Below are positions 7,738 through 16,516 of a stretch of DNA of 64,000 nt, piece by piece; the first letter of the stretch is position 1; each line of letters opens with the position of its first letter. The notes beneath the pieces are model-generated. The model worked only from the letters and a program-made list of their open reading frames with translations, was not told where the DNA came from and searched no databases. The position numbers and the translations under genes are program-made. Source of the stretch: Ktedonosporobacter rubrisoli (lineage in GTDB: Bacteria; Chloroflexota; Ktedonobacteria; Ktedonobacterales; Ktedonobacteraceae); NCBI RefSeq assembly GCF_004208415.1, contig NZ_CP035758.1:5704001-5768000 (forward strand). The letters run 5' to 3'.

Positions 7738-9885
7738 TTAGCTATGGCTACGCCGATCGAGAGGAAAACGCACCTCAGCGATCGTATAATCTCCCTGACC
7801 ACTCTGCTCGGCTTCCCCGTTCTCCTGCATCGTTGCCTCTACAGTGCGCGTCTCACGACGCAGAGCAAAGGTACCCCGCAGATCGCCGATCAGATGTCTG
7901 ATTAAGGACAATCCTAACCCTTCAGAGCTCCCTTCACTGCTTTCAGCCAGCGGTAAGGCGAAAGGCGGGCCACTTCCATTATCGATAACCTGGACCGTGA
8001 CCATGCCATCCTCCTCGTGCCCCCTGATAGTCACCACACCCTGGTTACGCTCAACCATACCATGCTTAATCGCATTAGAAACCATCTCATTGATCACGAG
8101 AGCAAGAATCGTCACAGCGCGCGAAGGGATGACAATTCCACATGGCTCAACCTGAATCGTAATCCGTTTGCCAGGCGGGCTCAAATTCGCATTTGCCACC
8201 CCCACGATTTTACGCGCGATATCGTCAAGGCGAGCCTCGCTGACATCTTCATGCGCTAACAAGTCATGGGTCGCCGCCAATCCCTGCACGCGATTCACGC
8301 TCTCAGCCAGGATATAGCGAACCTCTGGCGATTTTGTGCGCCGGCGCTGCAGAGAAAGAATGCCGGCCACGGTAGCCAGATTATTCTTCACACGATGATG
8401 CAGTTCTCGCAGGAGCACCGACTTGAGCTCAAGCCCTCGCCGCGTCTCCTCATAGAGGCGCGCATTCTCGATGGCGATGGCGGCCTCATTGGCAAACGTG
8501 ATCACAAGCTGCATCTGTTCAGGGCTGAGCAGGTGACGATGGCTACTATAGATACAGATGCAACCAAGAATTTTCTGCTTAACTTTGAGCGGAACACACA
8601 ATACCGAATGGATCTCAGAAGAAAGAAATGGGTCGCCATGGATGAAGCAATGCTCATCGGAGTGGAAGCAATCAACTGCCATGCTTGGGCGACCAGTCTG
8701 TACCGAACGGCCGGCACAACACTGCCCTACCCCGATCTGCATACGGGTCACCAGATCGGTATTCAAGCCATAATGAGCCAGCACATGTAAGCGTCGCCGA
8801 TCGGGATCGAGCTCAAAGATACACGAGCGCTCAGCTCCCGAAAGGTGCACAGCCTGCGTCGTGATAATCTGCAGCACCTCATCGAGGTTGAGGGTCGAAG
8901 CGATAATCGAAGAGACGCGGTGAATCGTCGCCAGCTCATGCACTTTGCGCCGCAATTGCTCATCGGTCTGCTCATAGAGGCGTCCATTTTCAATATTGAT
9001 AGCAATAATGCCTGCCACGATCTCGACAAAGCTAATCTCGTCGCGCGTAAAATCCCGCTGCTCACAGGATTGTACACTAATCACGCCAATCAGGCGCTCA
9101 TCATTGCCAAAGAAAATAATTGGCAATGACATAAGGCCATGATAATCAATACTATAGGCATTCGCCTCGGTAGCCAGGTTGGAATCGGCAAGAGCATCGC
9201 GGGCCAGCAGCGGTTGACCGCGATCCGCCACTCTACCGCTATATCCCTCGTTCAGGCGCAAAGTAAAGTGCAGCCCGCCTAAGGGCCGAGGGCCGTTGGT
9301 AGCGCGCAATGTCAGCACTCGTTGTAGCTCATCATAAAAAAAGATCGAGCAGAGATCAACCTTAAGCTCTTCAGCTACAATCTGCGCAATAGATTCCAGC
9401 GTCTGGTCAAGATCCACAGCGGAATTGCTGATCCCGTTTATCCGCTGCAAAGCAACCAGGCGTTGCTCTAGCAGCAGGGTAGCATGGGAATTTTCCAGGC
9501 GCACCTGATCGGTAATGCCCTGATAGCCTCGCGTAAGGGCCAGTACAAGCGACGACTGCAGCTGACGGAGGCGCTCACTGGCCTCAAGCATCAGCTCTGG
9601 CTGCTCTCTAAGGATCTGCTTTAACTCGCTATTTAGAGCGTCCGCATAGGTCTGCAGGCCGCTAAGGCGGGCATCAAGCTTACCACCTTGTTCCGCAAGC
9701 CAGCGCCCCGACTGCTCAAAACGAGAGAGAATATTATGTTTGCCGCTCTCGCCATCATCACCGATAAGAGCGCTCAGCAGCAGCCACGCATCACTCCCCT
9801 CCTCGGGACCAGCCCAATCGCCCGAGACCTGCTGGAGACAACTTCTCAGGCGCGCTACATGTTGCGCTAATACTTGCTCTAACAC
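7738..9885 (-). CDS. Two-GAF sensor histidine kinase (HisKA_2 / LytS-like type)
   Basis: 715 aa, soluble, with no membrane segment. Order: helical N-terminus (1-145), GAF 1 (about 155-300), GAF 2 (about 320-478), dimerisation/phosphoacceptor helix LRELHHRVKNN (His496/His497), and an ATPase domain with N-box NEMVSNAIKHG, DNGSGPP and EGLGLSLIRHL. The HRVKNN form places it with HisKA_2/HWE-like kinases. GAF 2 holds an unusual Cys/His cluster (Cys389, Cys390, Cys406, Cys413, His408, His412, His416), suggesting redox, metal or cofactor sensing; that is inference. The start is a GTG with no ribosome site, preceded by a TATAGA box 6 bases upstream, so start choice is uncertain. The response regulator at 7066-7548 is the likely partner. 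Confidence 0.92.
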   Translation of the reverse strand: MLEQVLAQHVARLRSCLQQVSGDWAGPEEGSDAWLLLSALIGDDGESGKHNILSRFEQSGRWLAEQGGKLDARLSGLQTYADALNSELKQILREQPELMLEASERLRQLQSSLVLALTRGYQGITDQVRLENSHATLLLEQRLVALQRINGISNSAVDLDQTLESIAQIVAEELKVDLCSIFFYDELQRVLTLRATNGPRPLGGLHFTLRLNEGYSGRVADRGQPLLARDALADSNLATEANAYSIDYHGLMSLPIIFFGNDERLIGVISVQSCEQRDFTRDEISFVEIVAGIIAINIENGRLYEQTDEQLRRKVHELATIHRVSSIIASTLNLDEVLQIITTQAVHLSGAERSCIFELDPDRRRLHVLAHYGLNTDLVTRMQIGVGQCCAGRSVQTGRPSMAVDCFHSDEHCFIHGDPFLSSEIHSVLCVPLKVKQKILGCICIYSSHRHLLSPEQMQLVITFANEAAIAIENARLYEETRRGLELKSVLLRELHHRVKNNLATVAGILSLQRRRTKSPEVRYILAESVNRVQGLAATHDLLAHEDVSEARLDDIARKIVGVANANLSPPGKRITIQVEPCGIVIPSRAVTILALVINEMVSNAIKHGMVERNQGVVTIRGHEEDGMVTVQVIDNGSGPPFALPLAESSEGSSEGLGLSLIRHLIGDLRGTFALRRETRTVEATMQENGEAEQSGQGDYTIAEVRFPLDRRSHS

Positions 9886-10125
9886 CTGTGCTCTATACTA
9901 CTTTCTCTTCCTGGCCGATTACGCTGCCCACTATAACGCGACATAGCCATAATCGATCACCGATTCATATGTAGTTGTATTGTAGTGATGCAAGCAAAGA
10001 GTGTCAAGGGGCAGACTCTCCGTTTAGCTCATCATTAACAATGGAACCCTTTCCCTTATACAAGGGAGAAGAATGTACTATCTCTGAGCAGCACACTATA
10101 CCAGAGAAGCGATAATTCGTCATAC

Positions 10126-10156
10126 AATATATGCCCGAGCAGGTAGGGCATATATT
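10126..10156. promoter_or_regulatory. Perfect 11-bp inverted repeat upstream of zinc-ribbon membrane gene
   Basis: AATATATGCCC at 10126-10136 is repeated as its complement at 10146-10156 with a 9-base spacer, ending 23 bases before the ATG at 10180. A GGGGGTTTTTT run follows at 10164-10173. It could be an operator or a small attenuator hairpin. Confidence 0.5.
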
Positions 10157-10179
10157 CAGCAAGGGGGTTTTTTCCTGAA

Positions 10180-11241
10180 ATGATATGCGCACGTTGCGGG
10201 TTTCCGCTCACGCCAACCCGCAAAGTTTGTCCCCGTTGTGGGCCCGACATAGCTGAAGGGGCCGCAGAACAGGTGGTAGAGCAGATTCAGGGCGTACCTC
10301 ACTTCCAGCAAGGTGGCTTTCGGGGGGGTGAAGAAGAGATAAGTCCAGGATCATCAACACAGTGGGAGGAGGCAGGCCCTCACTTTTCAGCGCCATATGG
10401 CGCTGCCCAGAGTGATTTCTTTGCGCCCGTCGAGGCTGGGTCAGGCTATCAGGCAAACAGCCATACACCGATGGCCTTTCTTGACACGAATCCCCCACCA
10501 TCATTTCAGCCCCCCGATACTGGAGCTTCGGTGTCATTGTCGCAGTCAGAGCAGGCAAGTGCCGCGTGGCCCTCAACGTCTACCAGCACACCGGAGATCT
10601 TAAACTGGGCACAGTTATCGCATTCTTTCGGGCAAGCTCAGCCGGTCGAGCCTCTGGCTCCTGCATTAGCCCCCTTGCCGCAGCAGTTCACACCCAAATG
10701 GTCGACGAAACTTGGCTTTACCGTCGCGAGCTCATGTATTATCGCCGCAGGTCTTATTTTATTATTCGTGTATTTCATGGCTCTTAATCTGCCTCGATCC
10801 ACACCAGGCTCGGGTCAGGTCAGCGTGCCGACAGTTACAACTTCGCCTTCGGGCTCGCCAGGTCCGTCACCCGCGATCACTACAACGCCGGTCTATCCTG
10901 CTCAACAATATGTTGACCACGTACAACTTGCGCGTGCAATGAACACTACCACTATTCAGCCAACGGCGACAGCGACCACCTTTAAAACTGGTCAGCTAAT
11001 TTACGTAACTATGAACGTTCATCCAGCAGGGCAAGTTGGAGCCGTCTGCTTGCAGTGGTTTTTAAACGATCACCAGTTCTCTCGCTACGAATTCTCAGTT
11101 ACACCCAATGCGCAGCTCGCCTACTCTTATACAATGGCGAAGTACGAAGGAACTGGCTATTTACAGGTTTACTGGGCAAGCAGCGTTGCTTGCGCCGACA
11201 AACAAATGGCACAGCAGGTCCATTTTAGTGTGATCGCCTGA
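10180..11241 (+). CDS. Zinc-ribbon, single-pass membrane protein, paralog A
   Basis: 353 aa. It opens with a zinc ribbon (CARCG at 3-7 and CPRCG at about 17-21). A Pro/Ser/Gln/Thr-rich disordered stretch follows (25-172), then one membrane helix (about 176-203) and an outer domain of about 130 residues after a Thr/Pro/Ser linker. The outer domain carries two Cys residues in the context CLQWFLND and ACADKQ and ends HFSVIA. The same layout and domain, with KYEGTG corresponding to KYDTTG, recurs in the next gene, so they are paralogs. Function is unknown to me; the ribbon should be cytosolic and the beta-rich end outside. No clear ribosome site precedes the ATG. A terminator hairpin follows at 11368. 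Confidence 0.82.
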   Translation: MICARCGFPLTPTRKVCPRCGPDIAEGAAEQVVEQIQGVPHFQQGGFRGGEEEISPGSSTQWEEAGPHFSAPYGAAQSDFFAPVEAGSGYQANSHTPMAFLDTNPPPSFQPPDTGASVSLSQSEQASAAWPSTSTSTPEILNWAQLSHSFGQAQPVEPLAPALAPLPQQFTPKWSTKLGFTVASSCIIAAGLILLFVYFMALNLPRSTPGSGQVSVPTVTTSPSGSPGPSPAITTTPVYPAQQYVDHVQLARAMNTTTIQPTATATTFKTGQLIYVTMNVHPAGQVGAVCLQWFLNDHQFSRYEFSVTPNAQLAYSYTMAKYEGTGYLQVYWASSVACADKQMAQQVHFSVIA

Positions 11242-11367
11242 TCGGTGGCTGTACCAAATAAGCTGGCTCAATGTGACGAGCAGGCTTCGACAAGATGTAG
11301 TAATTGTATGTCTATTGTAGGCTCAGAGATTTGTTACTCTCTCTGAGAATAGCGGACGCGTTACGCT

Positions 11368-11397
11368 ATCTGCCGCGAGGCAGATGCGCTTTATTTT
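11368..11397 (+). terminator. Intrinsic terminator after paralog A
   Basis: ATCTGCC-GCGA-GGCAGAT, a stem with a GNRA tetraloop, followed by gcgc and TTTATTTT. It lies 126 bases after the stop at 11241 and before the ribosome site of the next gene. Confidence 0.65.
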
Positions 11398-11460
11398 GTG
11401 CTAGCGATCCGTTCTATGATAGTACAGCTATGTAGCACATTAGTAGGAGTCCCATTCATT

Positions 11461-12564
11461 ATGAACTGTAATTCTTGTGGTGCCCCTCTTCAGACAGGGC
11501 TGGCATATTGTAACTCATGCGGCTCGCCCACGCCGTATAATACAGGCGGCCAGGGTGCTCACTCATCGCCTTATGATCCCACTATCGCGGTTTCACCTTA
11601 CGAGGCTGGTCAGAATCCACCCTCAACACCGTCTAGCGCCCCTTCTTATTCCTATGATCCAACGCAGCTAGCCAGCTCACCGTACAATAGTGGTAGCCCT
11701 CAGCCCTCCACTTCCTATGGAGCGCAGTCTCCTTACGGCTATGGCAATCAGGCTCAAGGGGCAAACTCATATAGCGCACCACCACCGCCGGCCTATGGCG
11801 CAACAGATCCCTATGCCAGCTCCAATCCATATGCAGGGACAGGTGCTGCCAATAGCGCTCAGGCCCCTTCTGGCTATGGATATGGCGCACCACCAGTTCC
11901 TCCATCTCCTGTACAGCCTGGAACTTACGGCATTCCGCAGCCTCCCGCCAAGCGAAAGGGCAATACGGCGCTGATTGTCGGCATTGTCGTTGTGGTGCTT
12001 GTCCTGGGCATCTGTGGTGGCCTCTATGCGATTGGCAGCTCTCTTACCAAGAATAATACCACAGCATCTACTAACACACCCACGGCGACGACTCATGCAG
12101 CAACGCCTGCGACTGTGAGCGAAGTGCCGCCCGATAGCGCGGTTATTCCTTCGGCCTCATCGATGATCTTCCATCCCAAAACATCTAAAGGCATTAATCA
12201 AACTGACTTTTCGCCTATCACGGTGACCAGCAACTTTAATGCCGGAGATAAAGTTTACGTGATCTTTGATATCGATACAAAGGGGCAAGATGGCTACGTG
12301 CTCGCCAAGTGGTACCAGAACGGCAAGAGGATCGATTCCTACATCCTCAAGCATAGCCACACCAGTGACGTTGCTTACTTTATGGAAAAATATGACACTA
12401 CTGGACAATCTGCCGTGGCGCTCTTCTGGTGCATGCAATCTAGCTGCACAGACGCACAGCTTGCCGATGTTGTGCAGTTTAACGTTCAGGGCACGACCAG
12501 CCTCAATCCGACAACGCCGGCGGTAGATCTCGCCGCACTCTATACGCAACGCAGAACATTGTGA
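11461..12564 (+). CDS. Zinc-ribbon, single-pass membrane protein, paralog B
   Basis: 367 aa. ATG 11461 is chosen because an AGGAG site lies about 12 bases upstream and the zinc ribbon (CNSCG, CNSCG) follows directly; the frame is open further up to 11398 but that part has no family look. The ribbon is followed by a Tyr/Pro/Ser/Gly/Ala-rich region (20-160), a membrane helix (about 167-191), a Thr/Ala linker, and the outer domain of paralog A (KWYQNGK, KYDTTGQ, a Cys pair in CMQSSCTD, VVQFNV). Its closeness to the preceding gene suggests tandem duplication followed by strong divergence of the linkers. A strong terminator follows. Confidence 0.85.
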   Translation: MNCNSCGAPLQTGLAYCNSCGSPTPYNTGGQGAHSSPYDPTIAVSPYEAGQNPPSTPSSAPSYSYDPTQLASSPYNSGSPQPSTSYGAQSPYGYGNQAQGANSYSAPPPPAYGATDPYASSNPYAGTGAANSAQAPSGYGYGAPPVPPSPVQPGTYGIPQPPAKRKGNTALIVGIVVVVLVLGICGGLYAIGSSLTKNNTTASTNTPTATTHAATPATVSEVPPDSAVIPSASSMIFHPKTSKGINQTDFSPITVTSNFNAGDKVYVIFDIDTKGQDGYVLAKWYQNGKRIDSYILKHSHTSDVAYFMEKYDTTGQSAVALFWCMQSSCTDAQLADVVQFNVQGTTSLNPTTPAVDLAALYTQRRTL

Positions 12565-12572
12565 AGATATTC

Positions 12573-12605
12573 AGGGCGGCCCACTAAGGTCGCCCTCTTT
12601 TCTTT
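12573..12605 (+). terminator. Intrinsic terminator after paralog B
   Basis: AGGGCG...CGCCCT stem at 12573-12596 followed by CTTTTCTTT. It lies between this gene and the convergent aldolase gene. Confidence 0.75.
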
Positions 12606-12622
12606 CCGCAACCTGTAGCCGC

Positions 12623-13522
12623 TTAGCTCTCTACAGGGGTAGCTTTTAAGATGGCTGCCAGTTTTTCCCGTTCGCTTTCCGACAAAGGCTGCAGAGGCAT
12701 GCGTGGTTTACCGCCATAGCCCGCCGTATATTCAAGCGCTGCCTTCAAACCTGGCACGCCGTAGATTGTGGTTACTGCCGCATTTGCCGGGATGATCCGA
12801 GCCTGCAGGCTACGCGCCTCCTCCAATTGCCCATCTTCAAAAAGTGCCTGTAGCAGACAAACTTCGTGGGGAAAGATATTCGCCAGCGCCGAAACTGTGC
12901 CAACCGCTCCCACGGCCAGCGCAGCCAGGAAGAATCCAGCATTACCTGCAAACACCCTGAAGTCAGCGGGTACGTCAGCGATCACTTGCGCAAGCTTAGT
13001 AATATTGCCAGCGCTATCCTTTAAGCCAATAATATTGGGATGCTGCGCCAGAGTACAAATACTATCTGCATCCAGATCAAGCCCTGCCGCACTTGAGGGC
13101 ATATTATAGAGCACAATTGGTAAAGGGCTGCTATCAGCTATCGCCCGATAATGAGCTACAAGCGTACCAGCATCCATCCGGCTGCGATAATAAGCGGGCG
13201 GCAAAATAAGCGCAACATCAGCGCCAGCGCGCGCCGCCTGCTGGCAGAGCCCAATAGTAGCCCTCGTCGACTGCTCGCCGCATCCCGCGATAATCGGCAT
13301 GCTCTGCTCCACGGCTTCACGAGTTGTGGCGATGACCTGAGCCCGCTCAGCGCTGCTTAAATGGACGGCTTCACCGTTCGAGCCCATCAGCACATAGCCG
13401 GCAATACCGCTATCGGCCAGCGCTTGAATATGGCGACGCAGGGTAGCAAGGTCGAGTTCCTCTTGTTGATCAAAAAAAGTTGGGAGAGGAGGATATATGC
13501 CACTGTGTAAAATACTGTGCAT
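12623..13522 (-). CDS. DHDPS/NAL-family aldolase resembling 4-hydroxy-2-oxoglutarate aldolase
   Basis: 299 aa class I aldolase of the DapA/NanA fold. The Schiff-base Lys168 is in IIGLKDSAGN and Tyr139 in VLYNMP. The DapA substrate motif GTTGE is replaced by GSNGE (47-51). GLDLDADSICTLAQHPNI, AGNAGFFLAAL, GAVGTVSALANI and IIPANAAVT match what I remember of human HOGA1 far better than DapA. It therefore probably splits 4-hydroxy-2-oxoglutarate or a related 2-oxo acid, as in hydroxyproline breakdown; it is unlikely to be the lysine-pathway enzyme. The ctggag ribosome site precedes the ATG. It stands alone, with no lysine or sugar-acid genes nearby. Fold certain, substrate inferred. Confidence 0.85.
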   Translation of the reverse strand: MHSILHSGIYPPLPTFFDQQEELDLATLRRHIQALADSGIAGYVLMGSNGEAVHLSSAERAQVIATTREAVEQSMPIIAGCGEQSTRATIGLCQQAARAGADVALILPPAYYRSRMDAGTLVAHYRAIADSSPLPIVLYNMPSSAAGLDLDADSICTLAQHPNIIGLKDSAGNITKLAQVIADVPADFRVFAGNAGFFLAALAVGAVGTVSALANIFPHEVCLLQALFEDGQLEEARSLQARIIPANAAVTTIYGVPGLKAALEYTAGYGGKPRMPLQPLSESEREKLAAILKATPVES

Positions 13523-13721
13523 GCGGTTTCTCCAGACGGTATAGACTCTTTTGCGTCATTATAACACAAACGCCCATCTCGCTTGTGCTGCAATAGCTCC
13601 GAGATGACTTATTTCACAAAAGCAGAGTGTAGTAAAGCATAGGAACCGAGAAAAAAAGTATGTATCATCGTCAATAATAAAGGATATAATAAAATTACGT
13701 CAACTATAAAGGAGCAATTCT

Positions 13722-14600
13722 ATGGGCCATACATTATCCCGCCGCGCGAGTTTGCTGGCAATGTGTATAGGCAGTCTTTTCCTTTTAGCTCTGTTCGCAG
13801 GCTGTGCCGGGGTCCCCACAACGACGGGCGCCAACGGCACAACTGCCACGCTATCAGGCTCGGTTCAGGCGGTCAATCCCTCTTCAAATAGCGTCGTGTT
13901 AAATGTCAATGGACAGCAAATCACCGTAGGCGGCCTCGATGCTCAGCAACTCTCAGCATTACAATCCCAACAAGGCAAGCAATTTACCCTACAGGTGACC
14001 CAGAACGGGAACGCCTACACTATTGTGTCCAACAGCACGCCCCAGGAAGGCGGCAGCGCTTCCTCTAGCATATCATCGTCAACAAGCAGCGATGTTTCAA
14101 GCACAAGCAATACAAACGGCACAAACGAGCCAGGTAAGCTCAGTTTCATCGGCAAAATACAAAGCGCCAACGCTAGCAATATTGTAGTTCTCATGCCCAA
14201 TGGCGATACCCTCACCATGAATCGTACGGCGCAAAGCGATCTTTCAGATCTGAATAATCAGGTCACTCAGGGACAACAGGTAAAAGTGAAGGCTCTGGCT
14301 AACCCCGATGGAAGCTTTATGCTCCAGAAGCTGGACACAACCGACCCTCAAGATTTACAAGATCCGAACAAACTGAATCGGGTTGATATCAATGGCATTA
14401 CGACAAGCGCGGTAGGTACCGATAACGTAATTCATTTCAAGGTAGGCAACAAGAGTTATAGCGCTACGATTAATGCCAACACGGAACTGAATAATCTTCC
14501 CAATGCCCAGGCCATCGCTGCGAACCAGCCGGTTAAAGTAGAGCTTCTCTTTAACGGCGCCAACGCGACTGTGCTCCAGGTTGAATATAGCAACGACTAG
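13722..14600 (+). CDS. Secreted lipoprotein with repeated beta (DUF5666-like) domains
   Basis: 292 aa. A hydrophobic signal peptide ends in lipobox LFAGC, with acylated Cys28. The mature part has a Ser/Thr/Asn-rich stretch (110-135) between small beta domains: residues of about 40-105 (SVQAVNPSSNSVVLNV), 140-200 (KIQSANASNIVVLMP) and 205-290. The recurring pattern of G.I..V....IV....G resembles the DUF5666 domain of secreted bacterial proteins. Strong ribosome site AAAGGAG. Single-gene unit, ended by a terminator. Function unknown. Confidence 0.82.
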   Translation: MGHTLSRRASLLAMCIGSLFLLALFAGCAGVPTTTGANGTTATLSGSVQAVNPSSNSVVLNVNGQQITVGGLDAQQLSALQSQQGKQFTLQVTQNGNAYTIVSNSTPQEGGSASSSISSSTSSDVSSTSNTNGTNEPGKLSFIGKIQSANASNIVVLMPNGDTLTMNRTAQSDLSDLNNQVTQGQQVKVKALANPDGSFMLQKLDTTDPQDLQDPNKLNRVDINGITTSAVGTDNVIHFKVGNKSYSATINANTELNNLPNAQAIAANQPVKVELLFNGANATVLQVEYSND

Positions 14601-14618
14601 ATAAGACAGTACAATTGA

Positions 14619-14657
14619 AGAGAGAGCTGCCAGCCTCGCAAGCAGTTCTCTCTTTTC
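14619..14657 (+). terminator. Intrinsic terminator after lipoprotein gene
   Basis: AGAGAGAgCTGC pairs with GCAGttCTCTCT, followed by TTTTCTCT. It lies 18 bases after the stop and before the convergent J-domain gene. Confidence 0.7.
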
Positions 14658-14682
14658 TCTGTAAAAAACCTCGCTTCGCTGC

Positions 14683-15576
14683 TCACCTCAGAACCCCCAG
14701 CGCGACGACTCCGATTACAACCATAGCCACGAGAGCTACGCCGATCCAGATCATTCGCCACAAGGCTGCCTGTTGGGCTGCCCGCTGGCGTAAGGTATGC
14801 ACGCGCTTATCCTCGGCCGGGCACCAGCGCGCGCTGCTACAATAAGGGCAGAGCGGGAAAAGCTCATAGGGTGGGCATAGGGCCTCAGACCCAAGGACGT
14901 TGCGCTTGCCGTAGGCGTAGGAACCGATCTCGTAGCGAATCTGCTCGCTCTCAAAGACGGCACAGCAGTGAACGCAGCGCAGCAGCAGATACTCCATCCA
15001 ATCCGTCGCGCGGCAGGCCGGACAACTCGCGGGAAGATCCTCCTCTTCGCGACTGCCAGCCGGCGCCCAACGATGATGGCAGCGATGGCAATAATAGGTA
15101 TCTTTTTCGGCCTCGGGCGCAATCCCACGCAACATTCCTTGCTCAAGCAGCGCTCGCGCCTCGTCCTCCGATAGGCTATACACCATATCGCCAAGATCGA
15201 TACGCGCAGCTTGCCCAACCCGCAAATCCGGGAAAGCATAATGGCGTTGACGATCTCGCCTGGCCTGCGGCGATGGCGGGCGCTGACGCGTAGTAGTCGC
15301 AGTCGCCTTAGCGGCAGGCGTGCCGGAACTGCTAACCCGGCGGGCGCTCGGCAAATGCTCCGCGCGCTGTAGATCATAGCGCTTACGGGCAACCGGATCG
15401 TTGAGCGTCTGATAAGCAAGCAAAAGCAGGCGCATACGTTCGTGCGCATCCTCGCCTTTATAGACGTCGGGATGATACTGCAAGGCTAGCTTCTTAAAGG
15501 CCTGCTTAATTGCCGTGGGGGATGCATCTGCATCGACACCCAGGATAGCATAATAATCGTTATTGAAAGCATTCAT
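14683..15576 (-). CDS. J-domain protein with zinc-ribbon core and C-terminal membrane anchor
   Basis: 297 aa. The N-terminal J domain (6-70) has the HPD motif at 35-37, needed to stimulate DnaK ATPase. A basic Pro/Ala linker follows, then about 120 residues with several CxxC pairs (CHRC, CPAC, CVHC, CPYC) spaced like two zinc ribbons, and a single hydrophobic helix at the very end (ALWRMIWIGV onward). It is therefore a tail-anchored co-chaperone with the J domain in the cytosol. It is not DnaJ itself, lacking the G/F region and the canonical four-repeat zinc domain. It is divergent from the DUF6062 gene, with 104 bases between the starts. Start ATG is preceded only by a weak ribosome site. 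Confidence 0.88.
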   Translation of the reverse strand: MNAFNNDYYAILGVDADASPTAIKQAFKKLALQYHPDVYKGEDAHERMRLLLLAYQTLNDPVARKRYDLQRAEHLPSARRVSSSGTPAAKATATTTRQRPPSPQARRDRQRHYAFPDLRVGQAARIDLGDMVYSLSEDEARALLEQGMLRGIAPEAEKDTYYCHRCHHRWAPAGSREEEDLPASCPACRATDWMEYLLLRCVHCCAVFESEQIRYEIGSYAYGKRNVLGSEALCPPYELFPLCPYCSSARWCPAEDKRVHTLRQRAAQQAALWRMIWIGVALVAMVVIGVVALGVLR

Positions 15577-15680
15577 TCGCGATCAGACCAGATATAAAGG
15601 GCTCCATATATCTGGCAATTTTTATTCAAAAAAGGTATCGTCTATGACATAGACGAACGAAGCTTAAAAAGGTTGTGCCG

Positions 15681-16358
15681 ATGCAAAGAACACAAGAATA
15701 TCAGACATTATTATACGCCTGCCAGCAAGAGGGATGTCCAATCTGTCGCCTGCTTCAGGAAAGCACACAGCGCTATTTACGCGCCTGGCAATATGAGCAC
15801 TTTACGGATGTTGGGATACGAGAGGAGTTACGGCGCACGCGCGGCTTTTGCCATACGCACACCTGGCAGCTGGTCCATCTAGGCGCTGCCTTGCCTATCG
15901 CTCAGGCGTATCGCGATATTATCTCAGATATCATAGAACAGCTGCAAAGCGGGCAGCACGAAGTACAGCCACCTTCCGGCAGCCTGTTACGACGTTTTTT
16001 TGAGGCGAAGCAAGAGGCTTCCCGCTGTCCGGCCTGCCAACAACAACGCAAGGCTGAGGAGCGCTACATCAGCTCGCTACGCCAGGCCTTGCTTGACGAA
16101 GCCTTTTACGCTCAGTTTACTGAGTCCCAGGGGCTATGCCTGCCTCATTTCCAGCTTGCCAGCACCCTTAAGCTCTCCTCCACACCAGGAGATTGGCTGG
16201 CGCGCCTGCGTAAAGCCCAGCTCAGCTGTCTACAGCGGCTGGATGGGCAGTTGGGGGAATTGATCCGTAAGCATGATTATCGCTTTAAAGATGAGCCACG
16301 TGGACCCGAGATGAAATCCTGGCAGCGCGCGGCAGGGCTGGTGGCCGGAGAAGAATAG
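15681..16358 (+). CDS. DUF6062-like Cys-rich protein
   Basis: 225 aa. It contains CPICRLL near the N-terminus, then GFCHTHTWQL, CPACQQQ in the middle and GLCLPHFQLA, so two halves each pair a CxxC with a C-x2-H motif. This is the layout I associate with the DUF6062 family of Chloroflexota and Firmicutes, probably a metal-binding helical protein. The frame opens at GTG 15675, but ATG 15681 has a better-placed site (AAAAGG). Function unknown. It is divergent from the J-domain gene that also carries CxxC pairs. Confidence 0.8.
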   Translation: MQRTQEYQTLLYACQQEGCPICRLLQESTQRYLRAWQYEHFTDVGIREELRRTRGFCHTHTWQLVHLGAALPIAQAYRDIISDIIEQLQSGQHEVQPPSGSLLRRFFEAKQEASRCPACQQQRKAEERYISSLRQALLDEAFYAQFTESQGLCLPHFQLASTLKLSSTPGDWLARLRKAQLSCLQRLDGQLGELIRKHDYRFKDEPRGPEMKSWQRAAGLVAGEE

Positions 16359-16377
16359 GATTGCGCCAAACAAAGCA

Positions 16378-16425
16378 AGATACCCGCCGAGAAGAAACAA
16401 GGCTTTCCGGCGGGCATCTCATTTA
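16378..16425. terminator. Hairpin between convergent genes (probable bidirectional terminator)
   Basis: AGATaCCCGCCG at 16378-16389 pairs with CGGCGGGcATCT at 16408-16419. It lies between the convergent ends of the DUF6062 gene and gltB; the T-rich tail is weak on both sides. Confidence 0.55.
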
Positions 16426-16516
16426 TCCGCACGTAAGTACACTCACGAAACCAGTTTGAGCCTGAGAGCAGACCGCAAAGAGCAGGCTCTTGCGGGCTCC
16501 CCGGCTCGGGCTAAAA

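Noticed and set aside
7738..9885. Leaderless GTG start of the histidine kinase
   Set aside because: A TATAGA box lies 6 bases upstream but I found no matching -35 element, so this remains open.
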